Assembly: GCA_025506515.1 (NCBI GenBank)
Contig: CM046451.1
Coordinates: 71,997,932-72,061,931, forward strand
DNA length: 64,000 bases
From: Flaveria trinervia
Taxonomy: Eukaryota > Streptophyta > Magnoliopsida > Asterales > Asteraceae
Reading direction: 5' to 3'
The position numbers and the translations under genes are program-made. The notes beneath the pieces were generated by a model. That model ran no database searches. It was not told the origin of the DNA and worked only from the letters and a program-made list of their open reading frames with translations. Of this stretch, positions 20,390 through 31,955 are shown piece by piece (the first letter of the stretch is position 1; each line of letters begins with the position of its first letter).

Positions 20390-20903
20390 TTCATAAGATG
20401 ATCAGGATCACTCAAACTCTTAGTGTCTTCTCATGTCAAAGAGATCATGCAGAGGCAGATTGAACATGTCTTACCATGTTTCTGAATTTGTAGTGTATTT
20501 CCAAAACAAGATGGGTGTTCCTGATGCTAAAGGAGCTATTTGAATTGGAGTTGGTGTAGCTTCCTCTTGTTGCACATCCTCTGGATGTTCTGACTCATCT
20601 TGAGGATTGGAGATGGATGCCTCTTTTGTCTTCTTCTTTGGCATTGGTTTAGAGGCCATCCTTTTTCTCCTTTTTGAACCTTTTAACTGAGAAGACTGGC
20701 CTGTAGCACCTTGTTGATCTTCTTTGTCTTTCTTAGTTGGGTTTTCCTCTCTCACAAGTTCAGATTGAGAGGGGACAGAACCCTGCTGTGGATCAAAAGT
20801 AGAAGCTCGATGATGCTCAGCAAGAGGTTTAGGTTGTGTTGTCTCAAATGGTTCAACCTTAACCTCCACTTCTTGAGGGACATGACTTGGTGGGGAGGGT
20901 AAG
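20390..20903 (-). pseudogene. Element L ORF2, 3' fragment
   Basis: The open stretch 20471-20869 is a hydrophilic, Pro/Glu/Lys-rich segment with a basic patch (SKRRKRMASKPMPKKKTKE) that looks like a nuclear localisation signal, though none is proven. It matches the linker character of H ORF2. The frame is cut at 20904 by the LTR of H. No recognised domain is present. Confidence 0.6.
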
Positions 20904-21756
20904 TGCAGGATCGATGTTTGTCACTAAAAACCTATGTTTTTCTCTCAAACTCACCTAGAACAACACTCGGGTTAAGATAGAATCAGTAAGAGTTGATCAC
21001 AATATAGAAAGTAATAAAGAACAAAAGAAGTAATTTTCAAGGTAATTTTATATATTACTTCTCAACTCAAAAATACAAGACTCTTACAAGCAGTTGTTAC
21101 AATGAGTTACAAAGAGAACCTATATATAATACTATCCACTGCCGGATATACTTTGATACCAGCTGGGATCCTATAGCTAAAGTCTATACTACAAGACTAA
21201 AGTTTAAGGTATGTCGGATAGAGTCTTATCTGAGAATTGGTAGTCATGACATGTCCCTACCTTACCTTTTGTCACCAACTAAAGTTGGTAACATGTACAA
21301 TCAAGAAAAGGTGAACAGTGAAATAAAGTATGGTCAACTGCATGACTCTTTAGGAAGAAGCCATACCGTATCAGAGGTCTGCAGCAGAGTGTCAGAGACC
21401 ATACATGTGTCCACTGGTTCATAGCAGTGTCATCCGAAGGTTAAATGGCTTCAGAAGAGTAAGTACTTCTGAAGCCACTTATACTTCGGAAGAGACTGCT
21501 TCTTCCAAGGCTTAACGACTTCTTCTTTTCATCATACTTCGAAAGTGATCTTCAGTTTGTTCTTCTAAGGCTTGAACTTCGGAAGTATACACTTGACTTC
21601 GGAAGTAGAGTTCTGTCTTCGGAAGTTGATATTTCACTTTGTCTTCGGAAGAACTCTACAACCTTCGGAAGTTCCATGCTAAGCTTCGGAAGCCTTTGCA
21701 TGCAGCACCAAAAGTGACTTAGTTTTGGTTGCATTAGCCTTCTTCTCGATCCAACA
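20904..21756 (-). repeat. Element H 3' LTR (853 bp)
   Basis: On the plus strand it runs from TGCAGGATCG to GATCCAACA. It has a minus-strand TATA box (TATATATAGG, about 21120-21129) with the TTC(C/G)GAA array just upstream (21425-21705). The PPT adjoins at 21757-21769. Confidence 0.92.
21425..21705 (-). repeat. Motif array in H 3' LTR (TTC(C/G)GAA)
   Basis: Roughly a dozen copies or one-base variants of CTTCGGAAG or CTTCCGAAG occur in 280 bases. The matching part of the 5' LTR (33312-33487) has the same sites in better state, for example a paired CTTCGGAAG and CTTCCGAAG near 33335-33360. Confidence 0.9.
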
Positions 21757-21769
21757 AACTCCCCTTAGG
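21757..21769 (-). other. Element H polypurine tract
   Basis: The minus strand reads CCTAAGGGGAGTT directly before the LTR start TGTTGGATC. Confidence 0.85.
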
Positions 21770-21786
21770 CTGATGCTACCAAAACT

Positions 21787-24700
21787 TCACTTGTTTCTGC
21801 TTCTCAAAACTTTCAGCACCAAGGAGAGTAAATATTTGTCTGTCGCCTTGTTCTTCCCTGATGTGGTGTTGAGAAGTTTGTACAGATCCTTGGTGTAGAG
21901 GAAATCTAGTCTGTCACCTTGGATAACATGTACCCTTTGTTGTTTCCCTCTAAAAAGAGTTAGTTGATGGGAACTGTAGTCATATTCCCATCTAACTATA
22001 GGTTCCAATTCTAGACCCTCCACCATCTGTAGAAAGGCAGTGCCTTTGGTGGGAGGTCTTTCCTTATCTTCTTGTCTTCTCAATCTCAACTCTTCTTCAA
22101 TCTTGGCCTTTGTAGTTAGCTCGGCTAGGTGAAGGCTGCTAAGATGATTTTTGATGAGTGCAGGAGTTTCAGAGTTGGAGGGGTTAGAGAATGACTTCTC
22201 TGCTAACTCAGCAATATCAAATCTGCTGGAGTGTAGTAGAGAGGTTGCATTAAGTCTATTGACTTCGCCATTTTCCCTTTCCACAACAAAGTTGTAAGAA
22301 GTTTCATCGAACCTCCACTGGAATATTTTCTTTCTAGGCACAAGAGACTGAGTAGAATCTTGTCCTCTTTCTTGGTGTCCAGCAGAGTCACCAGTTTCCT
22401 TCTAAGTTTCTTCTCTTCATCATTTAATGAGTCTGAGTTGAGGCTTAGAAGTCTAGCTGCCTGGTCCAGTGTTCCTCTAGGTAAATCAAGAAATTGATCT
22501 CTTGCGAGGGAACAAGAGGATCCATCAACATAGGTAATGTTGACAGAATCTTCATCACATGAGACTTCGCTCAGAGTTGTGCAGTTGATGAGCTTGGTCT
22601 TGATTACCTTGAACTCAAGAGAAAGATGTTAAGAAGGCTGAGGGGATGGTGCGGATGATTGTTGGGTAGGTTGAGGGTCAGAGGTTCTGGCGAGTGTTTT
22701 GGGTTGAAGGATTGGAAGTTTGGGTGGTTGTGGTAAGGGAGAAGATGTGGGTAATGGTGTGGGTTTAGGGGTGAAAGGTTCGGTTTTAATAGTAAAGGGT
22801 GAGGGTGAGGGTTGTGGTTGAGAGGTTGTAGTGAAGGTCATCCCCTTTACCCTTCTGTACATCTCTTTTCTCTTCCCCATCCGGATGTCAGCCTTGATTT
22901 CACTAACAATCCGTTGAAGTATCTTCTCAGACATGGGACCAACCTGCCTGCCAGAGAAGCCATGGGCCTGAAGATAGTCTTTCATCCAGGCCTTTTCAGT
23001 GAGCTTCTTGGTTGCAGTGACCCTAGCTTCTTCCTCCTTCTTCTTCTTCTCCTTTTTCTTTTCTCTTGCAGCCTTCTTCTTTTCTTTCTCCATTTGATCC
23101 TGCTCTTTTTTGTAGAGCTAGAGGATCGTATCATTATTGTGTGGAGAGAGTTCTTGAATATTAAAGCCTCTGGAGAGTAGGAAATTTATCCTTTCTCTCC
23201 TCAGCTGCGGTTCAGCCTCCTTCTGTTTTTCTTCTTCTTTCTCCAAGGCCAACCTGGCTTCTTCTTCAAGTTTCAGCCGGTTGCCTTCTCCAGATTCACC
23301 AACTCCTCTAGTGGTAGTAGGAGTGTCTCTTCATTGGTAGCTCCCATTTGGATAAGCGGGTCAATGATCTCTTCTCTTTTCTTGTTGTTGATAGCCTCCT
23401 GATTGGCTGCAGCTGCTTTTGTGCTGGTAGCTAGCAACTTCTCAGTTAGAAGTCTTCCTTTCTTCTTAAGTTTCTCAATCTTTTCCCCTTCTTGAAGCTC
23501 TCCCGCAGTCATCTTTCTTTTCCCTTTATCTTTTGAAGATCCTGACTGTGGTGGTTCTTGGAGAGTGGATTCGGATTGTGAGAGAGGCAGAGATGGTGTC
23601 TGGGATGGAGGTAGATTTAGAAAGTCCTTGCTGTTCATCTCAGATGCCATTCAAGTATTGCATCTATGATGATTAGTTCTTTGGACATCTTAAATAGTCC
23701 TTCCGCAGCTTCCATTTCAGCTTCGGAAGATTCAGCTTGTTCTTCCGAGGCTTTAACTTCAGCTTCGGAAGTTAGAGGAGATGCAGATTCTGTCCCAACT
23801 GTTTCATTTGCTGGGCCATCAGTCCCCATATCCCCTTCGAAATGAATCTTAGGTTCCATGTGGACCTTAGGTTGACCAACTTCTTCCACAATGGTAGAAG
23901 GTGCAGTCAGCCTCTGAAGCTCTTCAGCTCCAAAGTAGAGCATTGCAGCATCTGGACTTGGCTGATCTATGGAGGATCTCAACAGAAACTTGGTGAAGAG
24001 TCTGTAGAGATCACTGAGCATCTTTGAGTCAATATGCTGAATGACTTGAGGTGGCTCAGACATAGTAATGATAGGAGTAGATGAAGTTGAAGTTGAAGTT
24101 GAAGTGTGGCTCTGTTGTGGGTCCTTAAGTGTTTGTCTCTGAACATTCACCCCCCTTTTGGTAGCATCATCTTGAGAGCTAAATGAGCTAGAGGAAGAAC
24201 TCAATGAGACCTGAACAGGTACATGCCTAACAGACCTCTTGTATGTTTCTCAACTAGTTTGGCCTTGAAATTGTCAATATCAAGTTGCTGAGTGGTGGAC
24301 CTTGCTTCTAAAGTCCTAACCAAAGATTCAAGGTTTGAGACTTTAGATAGAAGATCATGAATGAGGAGTTTCATGCTTCGCTCATCTTCTTTTGAAGAAT
24401 CACAGGGAGATGAGGTAACGTACCTGCTATGTTCAGCCTCACCACCAGATGTGGTTTCTTGGCACCCTGGTTTCCCGTGCTCAATAATGTCTCTTTCAGA
24501 GTCATCAAAGGGCTCGGTTGCCACAGATTCAGTCTGAGATATCTTACCACTGTCCACAAGGTCCATTGAGGCACCTTCTGTAATGGCAGCTGAATCTGCA
24601 TGAGTCCCCTCCACATCAGTAGGACTCACCTCAGTTATTTGTTGCTGATGGGGGCTAGAGATACGGGATTTCTCCGGGCTCTGTTGATCTTGAAGAGGGT

Positions 24701-25957
24701 GTTGTAGATCAACTTCATTGCCATGGAGAGATGTTATCTCTTATCAGTTTTGAAGAGGAGGTCAGTAAAAGATCGGGAGGTTAAGCCTACTGACTCAGGA
24801 CCTTGATCAATGTCTACAGGCATTGAGCCTTTGGTAGGGCTGTCCCTAGTTGGCTGTTCAGAAGAGTGTAGGTTCTCATTCTGAATGCTGCTGGTTTGGG
24901 TGATGGGCTCCTGGGTTTGAGACTGAGGAGACTCAATACCCATATTGAGGTCAAAAGAGAAGGATGGAAAGACCTCAAACTGAGTGGGAGCCCATGTTTT
25001 CGCTCTAGTCTTTTTGGATTGAACAGGAGGGGCTTGTTCAATCAGAGTAGATTGAACAAGGGTTCGTTTGGGGCGTCTGTGATATGTGATGGTGATGGGT
25101 GGACAAGGCAGTGTTGGCATTGTGGTGGTGGTTGCTGGTTTGGATTCATCACCTGTGGGGTGAACAGGGATGTCACTAGGAGTTATGCGCTCAATCATAC
25201 CTGGAAGCAGAGTGGTGTACCTTCCAGTGAAGTTGGTGGATACCTTCTTCTAGGTTTTGAAGATGGTAGGCCACATGTTGGGGACAGTCAAAACAGCTGC
25301 ACAGACAAGCATGCTCTGGTCCAGAGCAGCTACGCCGACAAGCATGCTCTGGTCCAACTCATAGTTGATGATGTGTTGAATGAATCTAGGATACATATAG
25401 AATGTCTCTCTTTGTAGATTCCCAATCAGATTGATGAACACAAATCATGAGTAATTGAAGCACAGGCCTCTCACCAGTCCATGAACTAAGCATCCTAGTT
25501 CATATGGGATTTGATCCCATCTGCTGGACTTGTTGGACAAGCAGTGGAGAACAACATGCAAGAGGAACTTCCAGTTGTAAGAGAAGTTGAACTTGTACAC
25601 CGTTGACCTGCTTATTTCTCTGCCATATCACATTAGGATGTAGGTGCTGTCCAAATCTGCCTTCGGGAATTCAGTAGGAGCTCCTTGATCGTGAAGCTCT
25701 AGATGCTCCCTGATGAGTTGTTTAGTAATGATCAACTCCTGTCCACAAATGCTGGACCTCAGTACTCGAATCCCATTTAGGGTTTCGACTTGACCATTTC
25801 CCCAAAATTCAGCCATGTGGTTGGAGTAAACAGTGCGGATAATGGTAATAGCAGTGTAGTAAGGTGATTGGGTGAGAAAGGAGCTGATTTCAGAGAAGTC
25901 GGCATCCCTTGAAGAATTGAGAAGTGGGACTTGGTTGTGCTGAGTGTTAAGTGCCAT
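21787..25957 (-). pseudogene. Element H ORF2: extra Sirevirus-like gene, broken
   Basis: The gene lies between RNase H and the 3' LTR, about 1390 codons long. The ATG at 25957 is the first after the putative TATA box. The N-terminal domain (25957-25250) shares with J and B the SSFLTQS block, an EFW motif, an ELIITKQLI block and YMYPRFIQ. The middle (about 25200-22600) is acidic and Pro/Ser/Gln-rich with a long Lys/Glu coiled coil near 23050-23100. The C-terminal part (22341-21787) has two copies of a W-x-(Y/F)-D block: FQWRFDETSYNFVVER and VRWEYDYSSHQLTLFRGK. The frame changes at least five times and several stops are present. There is no transmembrane segment and no envelope, protease or nuclease motif. 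Function unknown. Confidence 0.8.
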
Positions 25958-26065
25958 TTGGAGAAAGGTGAATGTGGATGATTTTAAGCTTGGGTAAAAT
26001 AACAGAGGAAAATTTCTAGGGCAGTAAAAATTGCAAGTAAGAAGATGAGATTAAACAGTCGAGAT

Positions 26066-26073
26066 TATTTAAA
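26066..26073 (-). promoter_or_regulatory. Putative internal promoter of H ORF2
   Basis: The minus strand reads TTTAAATA 110 bases before the ORF2 ATG and about 150 bases downstream of the motif array. L has TATAAAA at the same distance from its ORF2 start. Confidence 0.5.
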
Positions 26074-26224
26074 AGAGGGTGGGAAGGCGGTAATGGGGGT
26101 TAGGATAAGGTGATGTGATGGTTTAGTGGATGAAATGATAGTGGCGGTAAGGTTAAAATCAGTTAAATAATCCGACATCATTAACAAAATCTTTGCTTTT
26201 TACAGTGTGGGGCCCAAGAGATTT

Positions 26225-26520
26225 ATCTTACACAGTAGAATCTTTCTTCCGAATGTAAAACATTTCCGAAGGTAACTTGTCTTCCAAAGGCACTTCTTAC
26301 TTCCGAAGCGAAAACTTTGCTTCCGAAGGTTAGAGTTGCTTTCCGAATGGAGAGTTTGTAAACCTCGGAAGTAGATCTGATATGTAATCAATCGCTTCTT
26401 CCGAGACCAAAAGTTCTTCCAAGAAGAAAAGTTATCCTTTGAGAAGTTATGCTTCGGAAGATAAAAAATACCTTAATTTCTCTTCGGAATAAATTTAAAC
26501 ATAGAAAATTTTCCGAAAGA
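26225..26520 (-). repeat. Motif array between H RNase H and ORF2 (TTC(C/G)GAA)
   Basis: About twelve copies or near variants of CTTCCGAAG, TTCCGAATG or CTTCGGAAG occur in 295 bases, the same motif as in the H LTRs. No ORF spans it. Confidence 0.9.
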
Positions 26521-26591
26521 TCTTTTGTAACAGGGCTTAAATTGTATTGATAGAAGACATTACTTATTAAAAGGCTTTCAAAAAAGGTGAT

Positions 26592-26985
26592 CTAATCAAT
26601 GTTTATCATCCCAATAGCTATTATGAGATACTTAAATCTTTGCTCATCAAAAGCTTTGGTGAACAAATCAGCATATTGTTCATTTGAGTCAACTTTGATT
26701 AGTTTAATCAGATTTTTCTCATGAATATCTCTAATGAAATGGTACCTGATGTCAATATGCTTTGTCTTTGAGTGCTTCACCGGATTTTCAGTAATGGAGA
26801 TAGCACTGTTGTTGTCAATATGGATAGGAGTACTCATAAAGTTGAATCCATAGTCTAACATCTGATTCTGAATCCATAGCAGTTGAGCATAGCAGCTAGC
26901 AGCAGTAATGTATTCAGCTTCAGTAGTTGATGTAGATACACAGGATTGTTTCTTGCATTGCCATGAGATGATCCTTCCACCAAGA
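26592..26985 (-). pseudogene. Element H RNase H
   Basis: Copia RNase H removes the RNA strand during reverse transcription. The open stretch 26592-26861 holds LDYGFNF...IHIDNNSAISITENPVKHSKTKHIDIRYHFIRD and the C-terminal DLFTKAF block of this family. The part with the first catalytic acids (EAEY-like, near 26900) is in another frame, so a frameshift breaks it. Confidence 0.85.
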
Positions 26986-26987
26986 AA

Positions 26988-28253
26988 TTAACATCCCCCT
27001 GATGTCGATTTCTTGTCAATATTGCAGCCACCATAGTCACTGTCAGAGTATCCGTAGAGATTAAAATCCTTGTTTCTGGGATACCAGAGACCTAGCTTAG
27101 GTTCTCCTTTGAGGTATCCGAGGATTCTCTTAATAGCAGCTAAGTGAGACACCTTTGGAGCAGCCTGATATCTTGCACAAATGCAAGTAGCAAACATGAT
27201 ATTAGGTCTACTAGCAGTAAAATACGTCAGAGAATCAATAATTGCCCTATACTGATGTTGATCAGTATCCTCCCCTTCAAGGTCAGGACTAAAATTATGG
27301 TTTCTGAGTATGGATGTCTTGGTAGTCTTGCAATCCTTTAATTCAAATCTTTCTAAGATGTTAGAGACATACTTAGATTGATTAATGAAGAACCCTTCCT
27401 TCATTTTCTTCACCTTAATTCCAAGGAAAAGATCCATTTTTCCCATGGAACTCATTTCAAACTTCTTTTTCACAATGCTCTCAAAGTCCTTACACATTTG
27501 GTCATTTGAAGAACCAAATATGATGTCATCAACATAGACTTGAATGAGCAAGATGTCCTTTCCAGACTTTCGGATGAAGAGAGTCTTGTCAATGGTACCT
27601 CTAGTGTAGCCATTCTTCAGAAGAAACTGACACAATGTCTCATACCACAGCCTAGGTGCTTGGTGCAGCCCATATAGAGCTTTATCCAGCTTGCACACCG
27701 AGTTGGAGTGTTGTGGGTCTTCAAATCCTGGAGGTTGGCTTACATAGACTTCCCTATCTATATCCCCATATAGAAATGCACACTTGACATCAAGTTGATA
27801 GACAGTGCAGTCCTTGGATGCAGCATAAGCAAGGAAGATCCTAACTGCCTCAAGTCTTGCAACTGGTGCAAAGACATCAGTATAATCAATTCCTTCCTCT
27901 TGTGTGTATCCTTGAACTACAAGTCTTGCTTTGTTCTTGATGATCAAGCCTCTATCATCTCTCTTGTTTCTAAAAACCTATTTAGTGCCTATTGGTACTT
28001 GACTAGATGGTAGCGAACATAGGTTCCATACCTTCTGTCTCTTGAATTGAAGCAGCTCCTCTTGCATCGTTTCAAGCCAGCTACTATCTTTTAAGGCATC
28101 TTCTACGCTCTTGGGTTCCATTTGGGATAGAAAGCATGAGTGTAAGCAGACGTTCCCATGATGAGTCTGTCCTCTTGTTCTCACACCCTCAGTGACATCC
28201 CCTATGATGTTCTCAGCAAGATGAGTATTATGAATCCTAAGGCGAGGAATCAC
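26988..28253 (-). pseudogene. Element H reverse transcriptase (RVT_2)
   Basis: The stretch 26988-27947 (319 residues) contains ARLVVQGYTQEEGIDY, VYQLDVKCAFLYGD with the first catalytic Asp, and QVYVDDIIFGS with the Y-x-D-D catalytic centre, all intact. The N-terminal part (27978-28253, with WLETMQEELLQFKRQKVWNLC) is split from it by a stop near 27950-27978. The RT is otherwise full length for copia. Confidence 0.9.
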
Positions 28254-28470
28254 TTCTAGTTGCAGAGAGATCTAGGTTGGACATATTCTGCTCAGGAACT
28301 AGAACACTCTGTCCTGCTGTTGTTTCAAAATCATTCAGTGAGGACCGATTGAATGAGTGAGAAACATCATCAATAGTTGGCAGTGAAGGAGTATTAACAG
28401 TTTCCTATTCCTTCAAAACACTACTTCCTTCTACCTGGTGTTATAGTGGATCACCCTATGAGTTTTGAGA

Positions 28471-29004
28471 CTAAGTAAGTGATTCACTTGAAGAAGCTTC
28501 ACAATTCCTTGATATAGTCAGGCTATCAGATCTGTGAATGGTGGAGACTTCGTTTGTTACAGCTCTTGGAGAATTTGGACTAGGTATGGGTAGCTCAAAC
28601 AGTTGATCATCAGCAGTAGCATCAGCATCATTTTGAACTCCTGTTCCATCTGAAACATTCTCACAAGAAGGTTTAGAATAGTTTGGAAACAATTCTAAAT
28701 TAAAGATATGAACAGGGCCATTCCCCCTAACACAAGGAGTGTGCTCATTAACAACTATATTGGATGACTCCTCAAATTGTTGATTCTTAATGTTGTATAC
28801 TCTGTAAGCTTTGGAGCTAGAAGAGTATCCAACAAAAATAGCATCATCCGACTTTTCAGCAAATTTTGCTAAATTGTCTTTTGTGTTAAGTATGGTACAC
28901 CTGCCACCAAAGGACCTTAAAAAGCCAATGAACGGTGGCCTCTTGTTCCATAGCTCATAAGGAGTTTTTCCATGGGGCTTAACTACAAGAACTTTGTTCT
29001 GCAC
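28471..29004 (-). pseudogene. Element H integrase C-terminal region (SH3-like) and linker
   Basis: The open stretch contains KTPYELWNKRPP and FVGYSSSSKAYRVYN, the SH3-like domain that follows the copia integrase core. A Ser/Pro-rich linker to RT follows, and the reading continues with stops to 28254. Confidence 0.85.
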
Positions 29005-29049
29005 ATAGCATGCAGTGCTGACTGCCTCTACCCAGAATGTTAGAGGTAG

Positions 29050-29780
29050 TTATGAATCAGCTAACATAGTTCGAGCAGCCTGAATAAGTGTCCTATTCCT
29101 CCTCTCAGCAACACCATTTTGTTGAGGAGTTCTGGGAGCACTATATTGTCTGGCAATCCCTTTTGAGTTACAGAATGAGTTAAGAGCAAAGTTCTTAAAC
29201 TCAATCCCTTGATCACTTCTAATTATTTTAACCTTGTGATCAATTTGATTTTCTATTTTAAGAATAAAAGATTTTAGAGTTTCAACAGTTTCATCTTTAG
29301 TTCTTAAAAAGAATACCCATGTGAATCTTGTAAAATCATCAACTATCACAAGGTAGTATGATTTCCTTCCAATGCTCATTATACTTATGGGACCAAATAG
29401 ATCCATGTGCAATAAGTGTAATGGAGTAGTGATAGAGTTAACATATTGGATTTATGAGATGTCCTGTGTTGTTTCCCTTTCAGGCAAGCAACATAACTAT
29501 CTTTGCAGAAAAACTTCTTTTTAGGCAAACCATGTACCATGTTATTTTTAGCCAATTTATTCATTGTCTTAAAATTTACATGACACATACGTTTATGCCA
29601 CAGTGTTGACTCATCACCATCAGCTTTGGAAAGAAAGCATGATACTTCTCCTATTGGGGAAGCATTGTTCATATCAAGCTTGTACATATCCCCTTTTCTG
29701 GGAGATCTAAGAAGCACTAATTCTAGAGGAATTGTCATCCCAGGTTTGAGGATAATGCACTCATGTTCTATGAAAAGCAT
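29050..29780 (-). pseudogene. Element H GAG-pre-integrase and integrase core
   Basis: The pre-integrase zinc region (29385-29780) shows LWHKRMCHVNFKTMNKL and CLKGKQHR. The core (29050-29412) keeps all three catalytic acids: VDDFTRFTW, IRSDQGIEF and NGVAERRNRTL. The two parts overlap in different frames, so one frameshift separates them. Otherwise the core looks complete. Confidence 0.88.
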
Positions 29781-29950
29781 TTGGTGTTTTTGATCACAGA
29801 ATTGAGAACACTTAACAGATTGTGTACAAGCTGTTTGACAAAGTGAACTTTGTCAACTTTTAATTTACCATTGGATATACTCCCTCTGCCAGAAATATAT
29901 CCTCCGGCCTCACCTTCAAATCGGACAGGACCCCCATCATAGTTCTGAAA

Positions 29951-30142
29951 CTATTGAAGGAGATATCGGTTCCCTGTCATGTGCCTAGAGCATCCACTAT
30001 CTACAATCCAGACATTGTTGTTCTTGTCATATGGATGTCCCTGCACATAAGATGAGATTATTAGTTTTGTTTGGAAGCCCAAGCCTTGCTGGTCTTGGGT
30101 TCTTCCAAAGATAATGACATAATTGAACCAAATGTTATGCAA
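29951..30142 (-). pseudogene. Element H aspartic protease fragment
   Basis: VWIVDSGCSRHMTGN contains the catalytic D-S-G in the usual copia context. The rest of the domain (29790-29950) is broken by stops. Confidence 0.8.
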
Positions 30143-30201
30143 GGGGGTTCAATAGAGGTCTTTGAAGAAGAGGTTTGGGCTGCAGCATCTTCCTTGATCT
30201 T

Positions 30202-31059
30202 CTAGTCCATCCTTTGGTTGATCTTGGAGGATGAGCTTGTTGAAGCTTTAGCAGCATGGCTATCTTCCGAAGCTTCTTTCTTTTCGGAAGAAGTCTTCAC
30301 CACCTTTTCTTCCGAAGCAGTCTTCTTCTGGGGAGGTTTCAAGGGAACTATCCTGTTCTTCCGAACCTTAGTAGCTTTTGCTTCCGAAGCCATTTTCCCT
30401 TCGGAAGAAAGAGTTTCTTCCAAAAGCAACCTGGCTTCCGAAACAAGCCTTCCCTTTTTCATTGCTTGAACCGTTTGAAAAGATCCAAATGTGAAACCTT
30501 CCTTGACTCCTTCTTTTCTAACATTATTTGCATAATATGTGCTTGCAGGATTGTAGTAACAATCTTTTGCCATGTGGTTTTGCAGACCACACATTATGCA
30601 TGCAATGTTAGTTCTTTGGGAATGTGAGGGTTGCTGTTTCTTGGACTTATTTTCTTTATCAGCAACTTTTCCCTTCAACTTCTGATCCTTTGGCAGGACA
30701 GAAGTGCTGGTATTACACTCCTTTCTTGAATAAGAAGTACCCAACACTTAGAATCTAGCTAAGATAAAGACAACCTTCTGCTTGGGGTAAAATTTCAGCT
30801 TGGACTCAGCCAGCTTCTTGGCAGTTCTCCTATCAACTTTAGCTCTGCTTCTTCTAGCCTTAGTGGTTAGGATTTGTTTTTCACAGGAGGAGATTGGTAC
30901 ATGTACCTGTTCCTTCCCTATGGTGAACACTATTGTTGCTTCATCCTTCAACTCTGGTGAGGAAGGGTCAGCAGTTGGAACCTCTTGCTCCTTAGTACCA
31001 CATCTAGGTTGTCTAATAGACTCATAGAAGTGTGATGGAGCAATTTCATTGGTTCCCAA
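30202..31059 (-). pseudogene. Element H second zinc-knuckle region
   Basis: A CCHC knuckle CIMCGLQNHMAKDCY lies near 30590-30610, between the coiled coil and the protease. The following segment (30202-30470) is Ser/Glu/Lys-rich and encoded by DNA full of the element's own TTC(C/G)GAA motif. A second open stretch (30748-31059) is basic near its end. Role inferred as nucleic-acid binding. Confidence 0.7.
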
Positions 31060-31099
31060 CCCTCCTTTGTTCTGATAATAGAGTTTGGAGTGGGAGGAT

Positions 31100-31545
31100 G
31101 ATGCAAGAATAGTTGGAAGTTTTGCTTAGAGATAGCATGCTTACTGGCCTGAGCCTTAGCTGTGACAAGCTGGGCTTGAGCCTAAGATAATTTGGATATC
31201 AGATCTTTGATTTGGGTCTTGTAGTTAGAGTGTTCATGTTTTAAAAGAGACACAGTATTCTCCAACTCCTCAATTTTCTTTTGATAGTCAAATTCAGCTC
31301 TTTTAAAATTAGATTTTAAGATATTTAAAGACTCAATATCAGATCTGATTTCCATATTGTAATCCTAATAGAGTTTAACTTTAGCTATACAGGCTGGAGT
31401 GTAGAGATGTTCATCTACCTGGGCATCATCTGTTTCGGCCATGAGAGCCTGAGCAGGAGTCACATCCTGTGCTATGAAGCTCCAGTCAACTTCTTGAGCC
31501 ATTATAGCTGTTTCAGTTGACTTCTCAGCAGGCTTTGAGGTTGAG
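31100..31545 (-). pseudogene. Element H gag coiled-coil region
   Basis: Between the two knuckles the minus strand reads, with stops, a heptad-like Leu/Glu/Lys segment (KKIEELENTVSLLKHEHSNY). It corresponds to the coiled coils of A, B and D. No single open frame covers it. Confidence 0.6.
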
Positions 31546-31559
31546 GGATGTGTGGAGGC

Positions 31560-31760
31560 CTATGGGGTTACCGGATTGGTCTTGGGAGCCTTGAATTCCC
31601 TTACAAAGTGACCCAGTTGGTTACAATTGTAACACTTTCCCTTGGTCTTGTCAAACCCGAACTTGCTGGTAGTTGGGTTTTGAGGGAAGTGCCTTCTAGT
31701 TCTCTTAAAGAACTTCTTCTCTCTGTAAGTTAAAAGAGCCATCTGCTGGACAATGTCCAC
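31560..31760 (-). pseudogene. Element H first zinc knuckle, last ligand lost
   Basis: CYNCNQLGHFVREF is a CCHC knuckle whose fourth ligand is Phe. D keeps the Cys at the same place (CHKCHRLGHFARECR). The same type of loss (Cys to Tyr) is seen in A. Confidence 0.75.
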
Positions 31761-31955
31761 GTACTCTACATCATCTGGACTGAAACACTCAAGATCATCA
31801 AATAAGTATTGAAAATCACCAGAGTGTCCACTTCCTGAGACAAAGGCACAACTTTCCTGAAAGGAGTTATGTTGAGCCTGTTGAGACCTTGGAGTCTCAG
31901 GAAAAGTGATGTAAGGTCCAGAGGAACAGGATGGCTGCTGGAAAGTTAGGTAATG

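Noticed and set aside
21425..21705. TTC(C/G)GAA array as heat-shock elements
   Set aside because: The plant heat-shock element needs alternating nTTCn and nGAAn blocks (TTC-NN-GAA). Here a single base separates TTC and GAA in nearly all copies, so the spacing is wrong.
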